Source: Erythrobacter sp. KY5
GTDB lineage: Bacteria; Pseudomonadota; Alphaproteobacteria; Sphingomonadales; Sphingomonadaceae
DNA: 64,000 bases
Assembly: GCF_003264115.1 (NCBI RefSeq)
Contig: NZ_CP021912.1
Coordinates: forward strand, 2,587,001 to 2,651,000
Reading direction: 5' to 3'
In this document: positions 44,774 to 53,282 of the stretch, in pieces
How the letters are laid out: the number at the start of each line of letters is the position of its first letter
How positions within the stretch are numbered: the first letter of the stretch is position 1
The notes under the pieces: model-generated
Databases searched by the model: none
What the model was told of the DNA's origin: nothing
Seen by the model: only the letters and a program-made list of their open reading frames with translations
Made by a program: the position numbers and the translations under genes

Positions 44774-46342
44774 ATGGCTTCCCAATCTTGCGTTCTCGTG
44801 CCCATCCTGGGCGATCAGTTGACCCGTACACTTGCCTCTCTGCGCGGGCAGACCAAGGACGACACCGTCATCTTGATGATGGAGGTCTGGGACGAGGCCA
44901 CCTACGTCAAGCATCACAAGCAGAAGATCACTCTCATCTTTTCCGCCATGCGCCACTTTGCCACCGAACTGGAAGATGCGGGCTGGAGCGTCGACTACGT
45001 CAAGCTCACCGACGAGGACAATGCGGGCAGCTTCACCGGCGAAGTCGCGCGCGCTGTCGAGCGGCACGATCCGGCAAAGATCCGCGTGGTCGAGGCGGGC
45101 GAATGGCGCGTGCAGCAAGCTATCGAGGAATGGCCGGATAAATTCGCCTGCGAAGTCGAAATTCTCCCCGACGACCGTTTCATCGCGACCCACGCCGAAT
45201 TCCGCGACTGGGCCGATGATCGCAAGCACCTCACCATGGAGCATTTCTATCGCGATATGCGCCGAAAGACCGGCCTGTTGATGACCGAAGACGGCAAACC
45301 GGAAGGCGGCGACTGGAATTACGACAAGGACAACCGCGAACCGCCCAAGGACGAAATGGACCCGCCGCCGGTCCCGAAATTCGAGCCCGACGACATCACG
45401 CGCGAAGTCATGGCGCTTGTCGAAGAAAAGTTCGGCGACCATTTCGGCAGTCTCGAAACATTTGAATGGCCCGTCACGCGTGACGAGGCGGAAAAGGCCG
45501 TCGATGCCTTCTTCGCCGAGCGGATCGAGAAATTCGGACCCTTTCAGGACGCGATGGTCCATGGGTCGGACGACATGTACCACTCGATGCTTTCGACCAG
45601 CATCAACCTTGGCCTGCTCGACCCGGTGGACCTATGCAAACGCGCCGAGCAGGCTTACAAGGACGGCCGCGCACCGATCAATTCGGTCGAAGGTTTCATC
45701 CGCCAGATCATCGGCTGGCGCGAATACATTCGGGGCTTTTACTGGCTCCACATGCCGGGCCTCGAGAGCGACAACAAGCTCAACGCCCAGCGCGCTCTGC
45801 CAGACTTCTTCTGGACTGGCGAGACCGACATGCGCTGCCTTGCCGACTGCATCCGCTCGACCCACGAAAACGCGCACGCGCACCATATTCAACGCCTGAT
45901 GGTGCTCGGCAATTTTTGCCTGCTTGCAGGGATCAATCCTCGCGACGTGCAGGACTGGTATCTCGCGGTCTATGCCGATGCGTATGAGTGGGTGGAGTTG
46001 CCCAACGTTTCAGGGATGATCCTTTACGCCGATGGCGGAAATCTCGCGACCAAACCCTACGCGGCGAGCGGGAATTACATCAACAAGATGTCCGACTACT
46101 GCAAGGAATGCAGCTACTCCGTCAGCAAGAAGACGGGCGACGGCGCGTGCCCATTCAACCCGCTCTACTGGCACTTCATGGACCGCCACCGCGACCGGCT
46201 GGAAAGCAATCACCGCGTCGGGCGCATCTATTCGAACTGGGACCGAATGGATGACGAGAAGAAATCCGATTACCTTGAGAGCGCGCAGAAATTCCTCGAC
46301 ACGTTGACCCCTGCCGATAGTAGCTGGGCAAGAAACGAGTAA
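44774..46342 (+). CDS. FeS-BCP cryptochrome/photolyase (PhrB/CryB type)
   Basis: 522 residues from the ATG at 44774. The 4Fe-4S ligands Cys355, Cys443, Cys446 and Cys459 have exactly the spacing (88, 3, 13) known in Agrobacterium PhrB. The FAD pocket sequences THENAHAHHIQRLM and NVSGMILYADGGNLATKPY are intact. Such proteins repair (6-4) photoproducts or act as blue-light receptors. The chain is complete without frameshift. It follows priA after 57 bases, possibly in one DNA-repair unit, and precedes GST. Confidence 0.95.
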   Translation: MASQSCVLVPILGDQLTRTLASLRGQTKDDTVILMMEVWDEATYVKHHKQKITLIFSAMRHFATELEDAGWSVDYVKLTDEDNAGSFTGEVARAVERHDPAKIRVVEAGEWRVQQAIEEWPDKFACEVEILPDDRFIATHAEFRDWADDRKHLTMEHFYRDMRRKTGLLMTEDGKPEGGDWNYDKDNREPPKDEMDPPPVPKFEPDDITREVMALVEEKFGDHFGSLETFEWPVTRDEAEKAVDAFFAERIEKFGPFQDAMVHGSDDMYHSMLSTSINLGLLDPVDLCKRAEQAYKDGRAPINSVEGFIRQIIGWREYIRGFYWLHMPGLESDNKLNAQRALPDFFWTGETDMRCLADCIRSTHENAHAHHIQRLMVLGNFCLLAGINPRDVQDWYLAVYADAYEWVELPNVSGMILYADGGNLATKPYAASGNYINKMSDYCKECSYSVSKKTGDGACPFNPLYWHFMDRHRDRLESNHRVGRIYSNWDRMDDEKKSDYLESAQKFLDTLTPADSSWARNE

Positions 46343-46371
46343 CGTCACGTCCTGAGGGGAATTTTACCGCC

Positions 46372-47004
46372 ATGCTGACCATCCACCACCTGCGCATTTC
46401 GCAGTCCGAACGCATTGTCTGGCTGGCTGAGGAATTGGGCCTCGAATACGATCTGAAGCTCTACAACCGCGATCCCGAAACGCGCCTTGCCCCGGCTGAG
46501 CTCAAGGCTATTCACCCGATGGAGATTGCGCCGGTCATCACCGACGGTGATCTGGTTCTGGGCGAAAGCGGCGCGATCATGGATTACATCGTGGGCAAGT
46601 ATGCTCCCGATACGGATCTAGTTCCCGGCCCCTATCACCCGGACTTTGCCGATCACCTGTACTGGTATCATTTCGCCAACGCGACGCTGATGACCAATGC
46701 GATGATGAGCATTGCGGTGAACGCTGTGGGCGCGGAAATGCCGCCGCCGCTGATGAAGCGCGTGACAAACGCCTGGGCGCATATCGAAAAGCGTCTGGGC
46801 GAAGCCGACTATTTCGGCGGCTCAGCTTTTACCACGGCCGATATCATGCTCGGCTTCTCGCTGACGACGGCGCGCGCCTTCAACGACATGAGCGTCGATC
46901 ACATGCCGAACCTCAAGGCGTGGCTGAAGCGCATCGGAGCGCGCGATGCCTATCAGCGCGCAATGGCCAAGGCCGAGCCGGGCTTTCCGCCAAAGCTCGA
47001 TTGA
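46372..47004 (+). CDS. Glutathione S-transferase
   Basis: 210 residues. MLTIHHLRISQSERIVWLAE is the N-terminal thioredoxin-like domain, with a serine in RISQSER as candidate catalytic residue; PVITDGDLVLGESGAIMDYI contains the cis-proline and Glu-Ser glutathione-binding pair. The C-terminal helical domain has the TTADIMLGF capping motif. A GAGGGG site precedes the ATG. It ends ten bases before the convergent serine hydrolase. Confidence 0.92.
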   Translation: MLTIHHLRISQSERIVWLAEELGLEYDLKLYNRDPETRLAPAELKAIHPMEIAPVITDGDLVLGESGAIMDYIVGKYAPDTDLVPGPYHPDFADHLYWYHFANATLMTNAMMSIAVNAVGAEMPPPLMKRVTNAWAHIEKRLGEADYFGGSAFTTADIMLGFSLTTARAFNDMSVDHMPNLKAWLKRIGARDAYQRAMAKAEPGFPPKLD

Positions 47005-47014
47005 GCGGTGACAC

Positions 47015-48076
47015 TCAACCCTTCTCCAGCGCTGTCCAGATCTCGCTGGCCATATCGTCGACAAAGATCGAGGACGAGTTGTCGAGCAGAATTACCACGT
47101 CGCCATCTGCTCCATCGTCCTTGAAGCCAAGATAGGTGCGAGCACCCAGCCAGGCGCCGTTATGCGAGATCAGATCACCGTTTCGATTGAGCCCGAAGTG
47201 GTAACCATCGCCTATCCCTCTGCCAGTAGCGCGATCCTTTAGCGCGCGTGAAATCAGCCGGTCATCGCGCCAGAACCGCACCCAGTTTGCAAGATCATCG
47301 AGTGTAGAAAATACCGCTCCATCGCCCGCTACGCCGTCGAGATTGGTTGGCTCCATTTTGCCGTCGTCATTGAAGCTGGTGGCGCGGTTCGCAAAGTCAT
47401 CTGCGCTTACCAGGTTCCACACGCGAGTCTTGTCCATGCCCAAGGGCGCGAGGACTTCCTGTCTAAGATAGCTCTCAAACGATTGCCCGGAAACACGCTT
47501 GACAAGTCCAGCGAGGAACACGTAGCCGGTGTTATTGTACTGGTACTCGGTCGGCGCTTCGTAGCTTTGTGAGCCTGAGCAGACATGATCGAACACCCAA
47601 CCAATGGTAGTGATTTCATCCGGGTTGGCGCGCTCGAAATAATCGTCGGGAACGCCGGAGACATGGCGAAGAAATTGCGCGGGCGTTGCCTTGACGGGGC
47701 AGTCTTCAATCTGATCGCCGACCGGCTTGTCGAGGTCGAGTAGGCCGTCATGCGCGAGCTTCAGGATCGCGGCAGCGGTGAAGCTCTTCGAGACCGAGGC
47801 AAGGCGAAACTGCGAGTCCGCTGTCAACGCGCGGCCATCACCGTCCAGCCCCCACGCCTTGCGAACCACGACTTTGCCATCGTGGATAACCAGAGCCGCG
47901 CCGTTGAACTGTGAAATCCGACCCCCGTGGCGGGCATCGAACCATGCTTCGAGCTCAGGTCCAAAGTCAGAGGAACTAACGGCGACAGCAGGCACCTTGA
48001 TCATCCAGAGCGCCCAGACGAACAGGCCAATGGCCAGAACCACAATCGCTCCAAGGACATAGGCAAGCGTGCGCAT
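47015..48076 (-). CDS. Membrane-anchored serine hydrolase (beta-lactamase family)
   Basis: 353 residues. One N-terminal hydrophobic segment (residues 5-26) would anchor it to the inner membrane with the hydrolase domain outside. Ser-x-x-Lys is in LASVSKSFTA near 96 and the tyrosine in YQYNNTGY near 160. The base composition appears somewhat less GC-rich. As with other class C-like hydrolases the substrate is not predictable. It is divergent from the SDR gene with 78 bases between. Confidence 0.88.
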   Translation of the reverse strand: MRTLAYVLGAIVVLAIGLFVWALWMIKVPAVAVSSSDFGPELEAWFDARHGGRISQFNGAALVIHDGKVVVRKAWGLDGDGRALTADSQFRLASVSKSFTAAAILKLAHDGLLDLDKPVGDQIEDCPVKATPAQFLRHVSGVPDDYFERANPDEITTIGWVFDHVCSGSQSYEAPTEYQYNNTGYVFLAGLVKRVSGQSFESYLRQEVLAPLGMDKTRVWNLVSADDFANRATSFNDDGKMEPTNLDGVAGDGAVFSTLDDLANWVRFWRDDRLISRALKDRATGRGIGDGYHFGLNRNGDLISHNGAWLGARTYLGFKDDGADGDVVILLDNSSSIFVDDMASEIWTALEKG

Positions 48077-48154
48077 CTATCATCTCTCTTCCTCAACCGA
48101 TGGCAAATGAAGATCGGCTTCGCTAGGCTGGTTCACACACCCTGAAAGGTCCAC

Positions 48155-48940
48155 ATGAAACCCTACGAACACCTTAGCCGCTCGATCGCGGGTCACAAGG
48201 CGATCATCACCGGCGCTGCCAGCGGCATGGGCCGCGCGACTGCACATCTGTTCGCCTCGGAAGGTGCACATGTTGCGGTGACCGATCTCGACCAGTCGAA
48301 ATGCGACGCGGTGGCGAAGAAAATTGCCGCTGCTGGCTATCCCGGCAGCGCCCTGCCCCTAGCGCTGGACGTGCTGGACGCCAATGCCATCGAAGCGCGG
48401 GTGGCGGAAATCGGCGAGCATTTCGGCGGTCTTGACATCGTCGTCAACAATGCAGGCTTCTCGCTTCACGCGATGATCGAGGATGATGAATATCCCGAAT
48501 ACTGGGACAAGAGCATCGCCGGCCTGCTCACCGCCCACCAGCGCATCATCCGCGCAGCTATGCCCTATCTTCGCCAGAGCGATCATCCGCGCATTGTCAA
48601 CATCGCTTCGACCGAGGGATTGGGCGCGACGCCGACGAATTCGCCCTATGTCGCGGCCAAACACGGCGTGATTGGCCTCACACGCGGGATGGCGGTGGAC
48701 CTTGGGCGCGACGGGATCACTGTGAACTGCATCTGTCCCGGCCCGATCCGCACCGGCATTACCGATCGGATTCCCGAAGAGCACAAGGAAATCTACGCCA
48801 AGCGCCGCGTCCCCTTGCGCCGTTACGGTCACCCTGAGGAGGTGGCGCACATGACCTTGTCGTTGGTGCTTCCCTCTGCGAGCTTTATCACCGGCGCCGT
48901 CATCCCGGTCGATGGCGGGCTGACGATCAAGAACGGTTAG
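48155..48940 (+). CDS. Short-chain dehydrogenase/reductase (FabG-like)
   Basis: 261 residues. Rossmann TGAASGMG near residue 20, NNAGFSL near 95, and catalytic Tyr/Lys in SPYVAAKHGVIGL near 167 with the serine in NIASTEGLG. The C-terminal GAVIPVDGGLTI is the classic SDR end. It is a NAD(P)-dependent oxidoreductase with unknown substrate. Its stop overlaps the convergent membrane-protein stop (TTAG). Confidence 0.9.
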   Translation: MKPYEHLSRSIAGHKAIITGAASGMGRATAHLFASEGAHVAVTDLDQSKCDAVAKKIAAAGYPGSALPLALDVLDANAIEARVAEIGEHFGGLDIVVNNAGFSLHAMIEDDEYPEYWDKSIAGLLTAHQRIIRAAMPYLRQSDHPRIVNIASTEGLGATPTNSPYVAAKHGVIGLTRGMAVDLGRDGITVNCICPGPIRTGITDRIPEEHKEIYAKRRVPLRRYGHPEEVAHMTLSLVLPSASFITGAVIPVDGGLTIKNG

Positions 48941-49914
48941 CGCTTTAGCACCTCGAGAAAGCCGGCGCTGTCATCGAGCCGCAGACCCACGCCCGAAATA
49001 TGCTTTTCGCCGCCGATCGCGGTGGGAATGGCGATCGGGCGCGAAAAGCGCAGGCTCACATTGGGCGCAGACATCAGGGCAAGGTTGAGGACTGATTTGT
49101 CCTGCAACTCTTCGCTGGTGAACGCGGTCGCTGCATCGGCGATCTGGCTGATCGGAACCTCGAAATCGTAGATCATGCCGCTGCGCACACGCACCACATC
49201 GCCCGTCACCAGCACCGGATTGATGCGGAAACTCTTGAGCAAAGCGACGGTCCAGATGATGCCCCAGACGCTGACGGCGAACAAGACCCATGCAAGCGTC
49301 GGGCTCCAGTACATCAGGAGCAGATGCACCACAGAAATCTCGATTACCTGGAGCACGAGGAAGGTGGCGATCATCGGGGTCAGATAAGTGTGATAGATGA
49401 ATCCGCGGCTGCCCGCTGGCACGTCGGCTGGTGCTCCCCAGCGCAAGAGGCCAAGGACAAGGACACGCGTCTCTGCCTGAGCGAAACGGAGCATCGCGGG
49501 TGGGAGCACCCGTTCGAGCCCCGTCATGAACGACCCGGAAGCGCGCCATTGCGTCACAACGCGCAGGGCCGACCAGCCAAGGAAAATCGCTAGCGTCATC
49601 GCAGCGGCAAGCAGAACCTGGGGCATACCCAGATAAACCGCCTGAACCGGGCCCGCAGCACCGGCGATCACCACGATGCTGGCCAGTGCCAGAGCGGCGA
49701 GCATGTGAAACGCCTCTGGCTTGTGATCGCGCGCTTTCCAGATGACGGCCAGCATCAGCGCATCCGTCACGATCCAGGCGAACAGGATGGCGGCCCACCC
49801 GGCATTCGCTTCGGCCCAGGCGGTGTGCGTAAGCGCGCGTGCGCCCCAGATTGCGAGCAAGGCCAAGGCCGTCGGGAGGACAACGGCGAGAGGTGCAGGT
49901 AAGCGTTGGAGCAT
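48937..49914 (-). CDS. Uncharacterised multi-helix membrane protein with a PH-like C-terminus
   Basis: 325 residues from the ATG at 49914, preceded by AGGAGG seven bases upstream. Four N-terminal helices (about 8-27, 33-55, 70-88, 95-118) and two more (about 185-230) are followed by a soluble C-terminus (NPVLVTGDVVRVRSGMIYDF onward) that reads like a bacterial PH-type beta domain. I do not recognise the family. The longer frame to 49980 is rejected in favour of the strong ribosome-binding site. Confidence 0.65.
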   Translation of the reverse strand: MLQRLPAPLAVVLPTALALLAIWGARALTHTAWAEANAGWAAILFAWIVTDALMLAVIWKARDHKPEAFHMLAALALASIVVIAGAAGPVQAVYLGMPQVLLAAAMTLAIFLGWSALRVVTQWRASGSFMTGLERVLPPAMLRFAQAETRVLVLGLLRWGAPADVPAGSRGFIYHTYLTPMIATFLVLQVIEISVVHLLLMYWSPTLAWVLFAVSVWGIIWTVALLKSFRINPVLVTGDVVRVRSGMIYDFEVPISQIADAATAFTSEELQDKSVLNLALMSAPNVSLRFSRPIAIPTAIGGEKHISGVGLRLDDSAGFLEVLKR

Positions 49915-50282
49915 CAAAAACCTCCTGTTGGCTCTTGCGTTAGTCGCGGCGTACCGCCCGCTCAATTCAGTTTTTTGCAAGACATGCCGCGTGCATCTTT
50001 GTCTCGATCAGCTGAGGCGCGGGAGCTTGGCATGATCAGCCGTCAATCCGCCTCTGGCCACTGCGACCTGTCCAAGCGATCGGATCGACGACGCATTGGC
50101 TCATCGCAACTGGCTGAGGCACCGGTCTGCGGCAAACGCGCAAGGTATGTCTTCGGATTGGGTCGACGAACGCGCTGAGATTCCAATAGCTTGACAGATA
50201 AGTCGCAGTATCGCTCGCCATCGGAGACAGAATAGCGTATGTAAGTTTAGGTAGACGCCCTGTAGTGTAAGGAAATTTGGAC
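49915..50282. other. Intergenic region before the LOV histidine kinase
   Basis: 368 bases, divergent genes on both sides. GATCAGC is repeated as a direct repeat about 28 bases apart near 50006-50040. A TTGACA at 50191-50196 is a fair -35 element, but no clear -10 follows at the right distance. Nothing else supports a gene; ORFs here have no family signal. Confidence 0.35.
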
Positions 50283-51359
50283 ATGCCACCTGAGTTGTCA
50301 GAGGCCCGCCTGGGCGAAGCCATAGCCAAGCTGCCATTTTCCATGGTCCTCGCGAGCGCGACGCTCGAAGATCAGCCAATCCTTTACATCAACGAACGCT
50401 TCACCTCCGTTACCGGGTACAGCGAGGAAATGACCGTCGGACGCAACTGCCGTTTCCTTCAGGGCGAAGAAACCGACCCAAAGACGGTCGCCAAGATCCG
50501 CGCGGCACTCGAAAACGGTGAGGACATTACCGTCGATCTGGCCAATTACCGGGCCGATGGTTCGATGTTCATGAACCGGCTGCTGATCTCTCCAATCCGT
50601 AATGACGAAGGTGAGGTCGTCTCGTTCCTCGGAATTCAGCGCGACCTGACGGGACAGATAGAGGAGCTTCCCGCAGGATCGGACGATGTGCTCATGTCCG
50701 AATTGCAGCACCGGGTCAAAAACCACCTCGCCATGATAGTGGGCCTGATACGGATGCACGAAAGCAGCGAAGCCTCGAAAGAAGCGCTCGCTGCGCTCTC
50801 CAGCCGGGTCCAAAGCCTTGCGCTGTTGTACGAAGAGCTATCTGGCAGCGGCGTTGCCACGATTTCGGACGACCAGATTTCGGCAGGCGCTTACATCAGC
50901 CGGGTCGCGGCGGCGCTAGGCTCGATTGACGGGCGCAAGGCGATCCGCATGAATGTCGATTGCGATCAGGTGTCCCTTCCGGTCAATGTCGCGACAACGC
51001 TGGGACTGCTCGTGACAGAATTTCTGACCAATAGCCTCGAACACGCCTTTGTCGGGCGCGACCTCGGAATGATCCGGGTGCGGCTTGAGAATCTGGCTGG
51101 CGGGCTGGTGCGATTGACGGTCGAAGATGACGGCGTCGGCCTGCCGGAGGGGTTGAACTGGCCGCGCGGCAGCATGTCTTTGAGAGAAAGACGAAAGGCC
51201 ATGCGCGCACAAGGCGAAGGCGAGCGGCGCGGTCTTGGTGGAGCGATGGTCAATTCTCTGGTCGATTCCATCGGCGGGAAGCTGTCGGTCGGAGGAACCG
51301 ATCACGGGACCATCATCGTACTCGACCTGCCGCCGCGACCGACCAACGATCCCGAGTAA
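50283..51359 (+). CDS. LOV-domain blue-light histidine kinase
   Basis: 358 residues from the ATG at 50283, with AAGGA nine bases before. The LOV domain (about 15-125) has flavin-adduct Cys56 in GRNCRFLQG. A HisKA_2/HWE-type dimerisation motif follows, with phospho-acceptor His143 in ELQHRVKNHL, and the ATPase has the N-box FLTNSLEHAF and DDGVGLPEG. It is like the short LOV-HKs studied in Erythrobacter litoralis. No response regulator is encoded nearby, so its partner acts in trans, probably in the general stress response. Confidence 0.94.
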   Translation: MPPELSEARLGEAIAKLPFSMVLASATLEDQPILYINERFTSVTGYSEEMTVGRNCRFLQGEETDPKTVAKIRAALENGEDITVDLANYRADGSMFMNRLLISPIRNDEGEVVSFLGIQRDLTGQIEELPAGSDDVLMSELQHRVKNHLAMIVGLIRMHESSEASKEALAALSSRVQSLALLYEELSGSGVATISDDQISAGAYISRVAAALGSIDGRKAIRMNVDCDQVSLPVNVATTLGLLVTEFLTNSLEHAFVGRDLGMIRVRLENLAGGLVRLTVEDDGVGLPEGLNWPRGSMSLRERRKAMRAQGEGERRGLGGAMVNSLVDSIGGKLSVGGTDHGTIIVLDLPPRPTNDPE

Positions 51360-51403
51360 CAATCGCGCCAGATGCGCCGGCGGTGCTTACGGTGCCGCCT
51401 CGG

Positions 51404-52147
51404 CTATCGCAGGCTTTCGCGCGCAGCTGCCTCTACGCTCGCCATCGCATCGCGCCACGGCGCGCCGCCATAGCTGATCCGTGAAACACCCAGAGCCGCG
51501 AGCTCGTGATTGCCGACCATGCCGGGCAGCCGCATCACGTTGACGGGCAGCGCGACCTTGTCGCAAACCTGAGCAATCAGGTCGGGGTCGCCCAATCCCG
51601 GAATGAAGAAACTGCCCGCTCCTGCTGAACGGTAAGCGTTGGCCCGCTCGACCGCGGCATAGACAAGCTCGACGTGGTTCGGGTCCTTGCCCTCCATCAA
51701 CGGCCCGAGAAATATGTCAGTGCGCGCGTTTACGAACAGGCCTTCGCCGCTAACCACTGCGATGCGTTCTGCCTGTTCGTCGATTGCGCGCAAACCGCCA
51801 GCGCGGATCAGGCGATCTTCGAGATTGCAGCCGATCACGCCTGCGTGAGCGAGCGCATCGGCGTTGTGCGCAAGGTCGGCAAGATTGGTCGCATATCCCG
51901 TTTCCAAGTCGATCGTGACCGGCAAATCCACCGCATCGGCAATCTGCCTGGCTGTTTCGGTCAGGCGCGAAAACGGAATGTGTTCGCCGTCGTCATACCC
52001 CTGCGCTCCCGCGAGCGAATGGCTGCCTGTTGCGACCGCCTTTGCGCCTGCGCGCGCGACAGCGACGGCGCTGCCTGCGTCCCATATGTTGAACAGAACC
52101 AGCGGATCGCCAGCCCGGTGAAGCGCTGCAAATTCGTTTCTGGTCAT
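51404..52147 (-). CDS. Isocitrate lyase/PEP mutase superfamily protein
   Basis: 247 residues from the ATG at 52147, one base after the ada stop. VLFNIWDAGSAVAVARAG and VTIDLETGY mark the barrel; the metal-binding Asp is in TIDLE and the GCNLED segment carries another acidic pair, with R-T-D at NARTDIF. Members include PEP mutase, oxaloacetate decarboxylase-like and carboxyvinyl-carboxyphosphonate enzymes. The K-K-C-G-H catalytic loop of isocitrate lyase is absent. It is tightly linked to ada but has no clear functional relation to it. Confidence 0.87.
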   Translation of the reverse strand: MTRNEFAALHRAGDPLVLFNIWDAGSAVAVARAGAKAVATGSHSLAGAQGYDDGEHIPFSRLTETARQIADAVDLPVTIDLETGYATNLADLAHNADALAHAGVIGCNLEDRLIRAGGLRAIDEQAERIAVVSGEGLFVNARTDIFLGPLMEGKDPNHVELVYAAVERANAYRSAGAGSFFIPGLGDPDLIAQVCDKVALPVNVMRLPGMVGNHELAALGVSRISYGGAPWRDAMASVEAAARESLR

Positions 52148-52148
52148 T

Positions 52149-53201
52149 TCAAAACAACTCCTCTTGCGCAGCGCCTTCACGCTTGAGCAACTCAGCCTTG
52201 ATCTGAGGCCCATAGGCGTAGCCGCCAATCGAGCCATCGGCCTGCACAACGCGGTGGCACGGTATCAGGACAGCGACGTTGTTCGCGCCGTTCGCACTGC
52301 CCACGGCGCGACTGGCCTTGGGATTACCAAGCATCGCGGCCTGCTCGCCATAGCTGCGCGTTTCGCCTGCGGGAATTGTGCGCAATGCCTGCCAGCAGCG
52401 TTGCTGAAACGCGGTGCCATGCACGTCCAACGGAATGTGCGAATTGTCGAGCGCGGGTTGCTCAACGGCGGCCGTGACCTGCTCGAACAGGGTCTTGAAC
52501 TCGTCGCCCGCCTCAACCAGATTGGCCTTGGGGAAACGCGCCTGCAACTCCACCTCGCCCTCGCCGAAACTGAGGCAGCACACGCCCTTATCGGTCGCGG
52601 CAACCAGCATATCGCCCAGCGAAGTCGCGATCACGGTCCAATGGATACGTACACCCTCGCCGCCCCTGCTCCAGTCGCTTGCCCTCATGCCCAGCTTGTC
52701 CTTCGTGTTGTCATAAAAGCGCGAGGCGCTCGCATAACCGGCCTCATAGAGAGCATCGGTGACGCTCGCGCCGTTTCCCAGCGCGCCACGCACGCGTTCT
52801 TCGCGCAGCGCTCTTGCGAATGCTGCGGGTGACAGGCCGACGGTGCGCTTGAACAATCGTTGAAAGTGCGTCGGGGAATAGCCGGTAAGGTCCGCCAGCT
52901 GGTCAAGGGTCTGCGCACCATCGGCCCGGATCGCAGCGATGGCGGCTAGCACGCAGGCTTCCTCCCCGCTCTGGGTGTTGGGCGAACACCGCTTGCAGGC
53001 GCGCAGGCCCGCCGCTTCGGCGTCCGCGGGCGTCGCATAAAAGCGCACATTCTTGCGCAACGGTGCCCGCGCCGGACATGATGGCCGGCAGTAAATGCCC
53101 GTCGAATGGACGCCCGTTACGAAGGCTCCGTCATACCGGCGGTCCTTGGCCAGCGCGATTTGCCAGCGCTGATCATCGGTCAAGGTGTGTTCGTGTGCCA
53201 T
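52149..53201 (-). CDS. ada: Ada: bifunctional regulator and O6-methylguanine-DNA methyltransferase
   Basis: 350 residues. The N-domain has the four zinc cysteines Cys38, Cys42, Cys69 and Cys72, of which Cys38 is the phosphotriester methyl acceptor. An AraC-type helix-turn-helix occupies about 85-180. The C-terminal MGMT domain has Cys315 in LIPCHRVV. The chain is complete, so it both repairs methylated DNA and activates its own genes. It may co-transcribe with the PEP-mutase-family gene. Confidence 0.96.
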   Translation of the reverse strand: MAHEHTLTDDQRWQIALAKDRRYDGAFVTGVHSTGIYCRPSCPARAPLRKNVRFYATPADAEAAGLRACKRCSPNTQSGEEACVLAAIAAIRADGAQTLDQLADLTGYSPTHFQRLFKRTVGLSPAAFARALREERVRGALGNGASVTDALYEAGYASASRFYDNTKDKLGMRASDWSRGGEGVRIHWTVIATSLGDMLVAATDKGVCCLSFGEGEVELQARFPKANLVEAGDEFKTLFEQVTAAVEQPALDNSHIPLDVHGTAFQQRCWQALRTIPAGETRSYGEQAAMLGNPKASRAVGSANGANNVAVLIPCHRVVQADGSIGGYAYGPQIKAELLKREGAAQEELF

Positions 53202-53282
53202 GGCGTCTTTGTCGCAGCACCCCCAACTAAGCGCATCCCGAAGCTTGCGGTCAATGTACGCGGCTGCATAAGGGTGGAGGAG

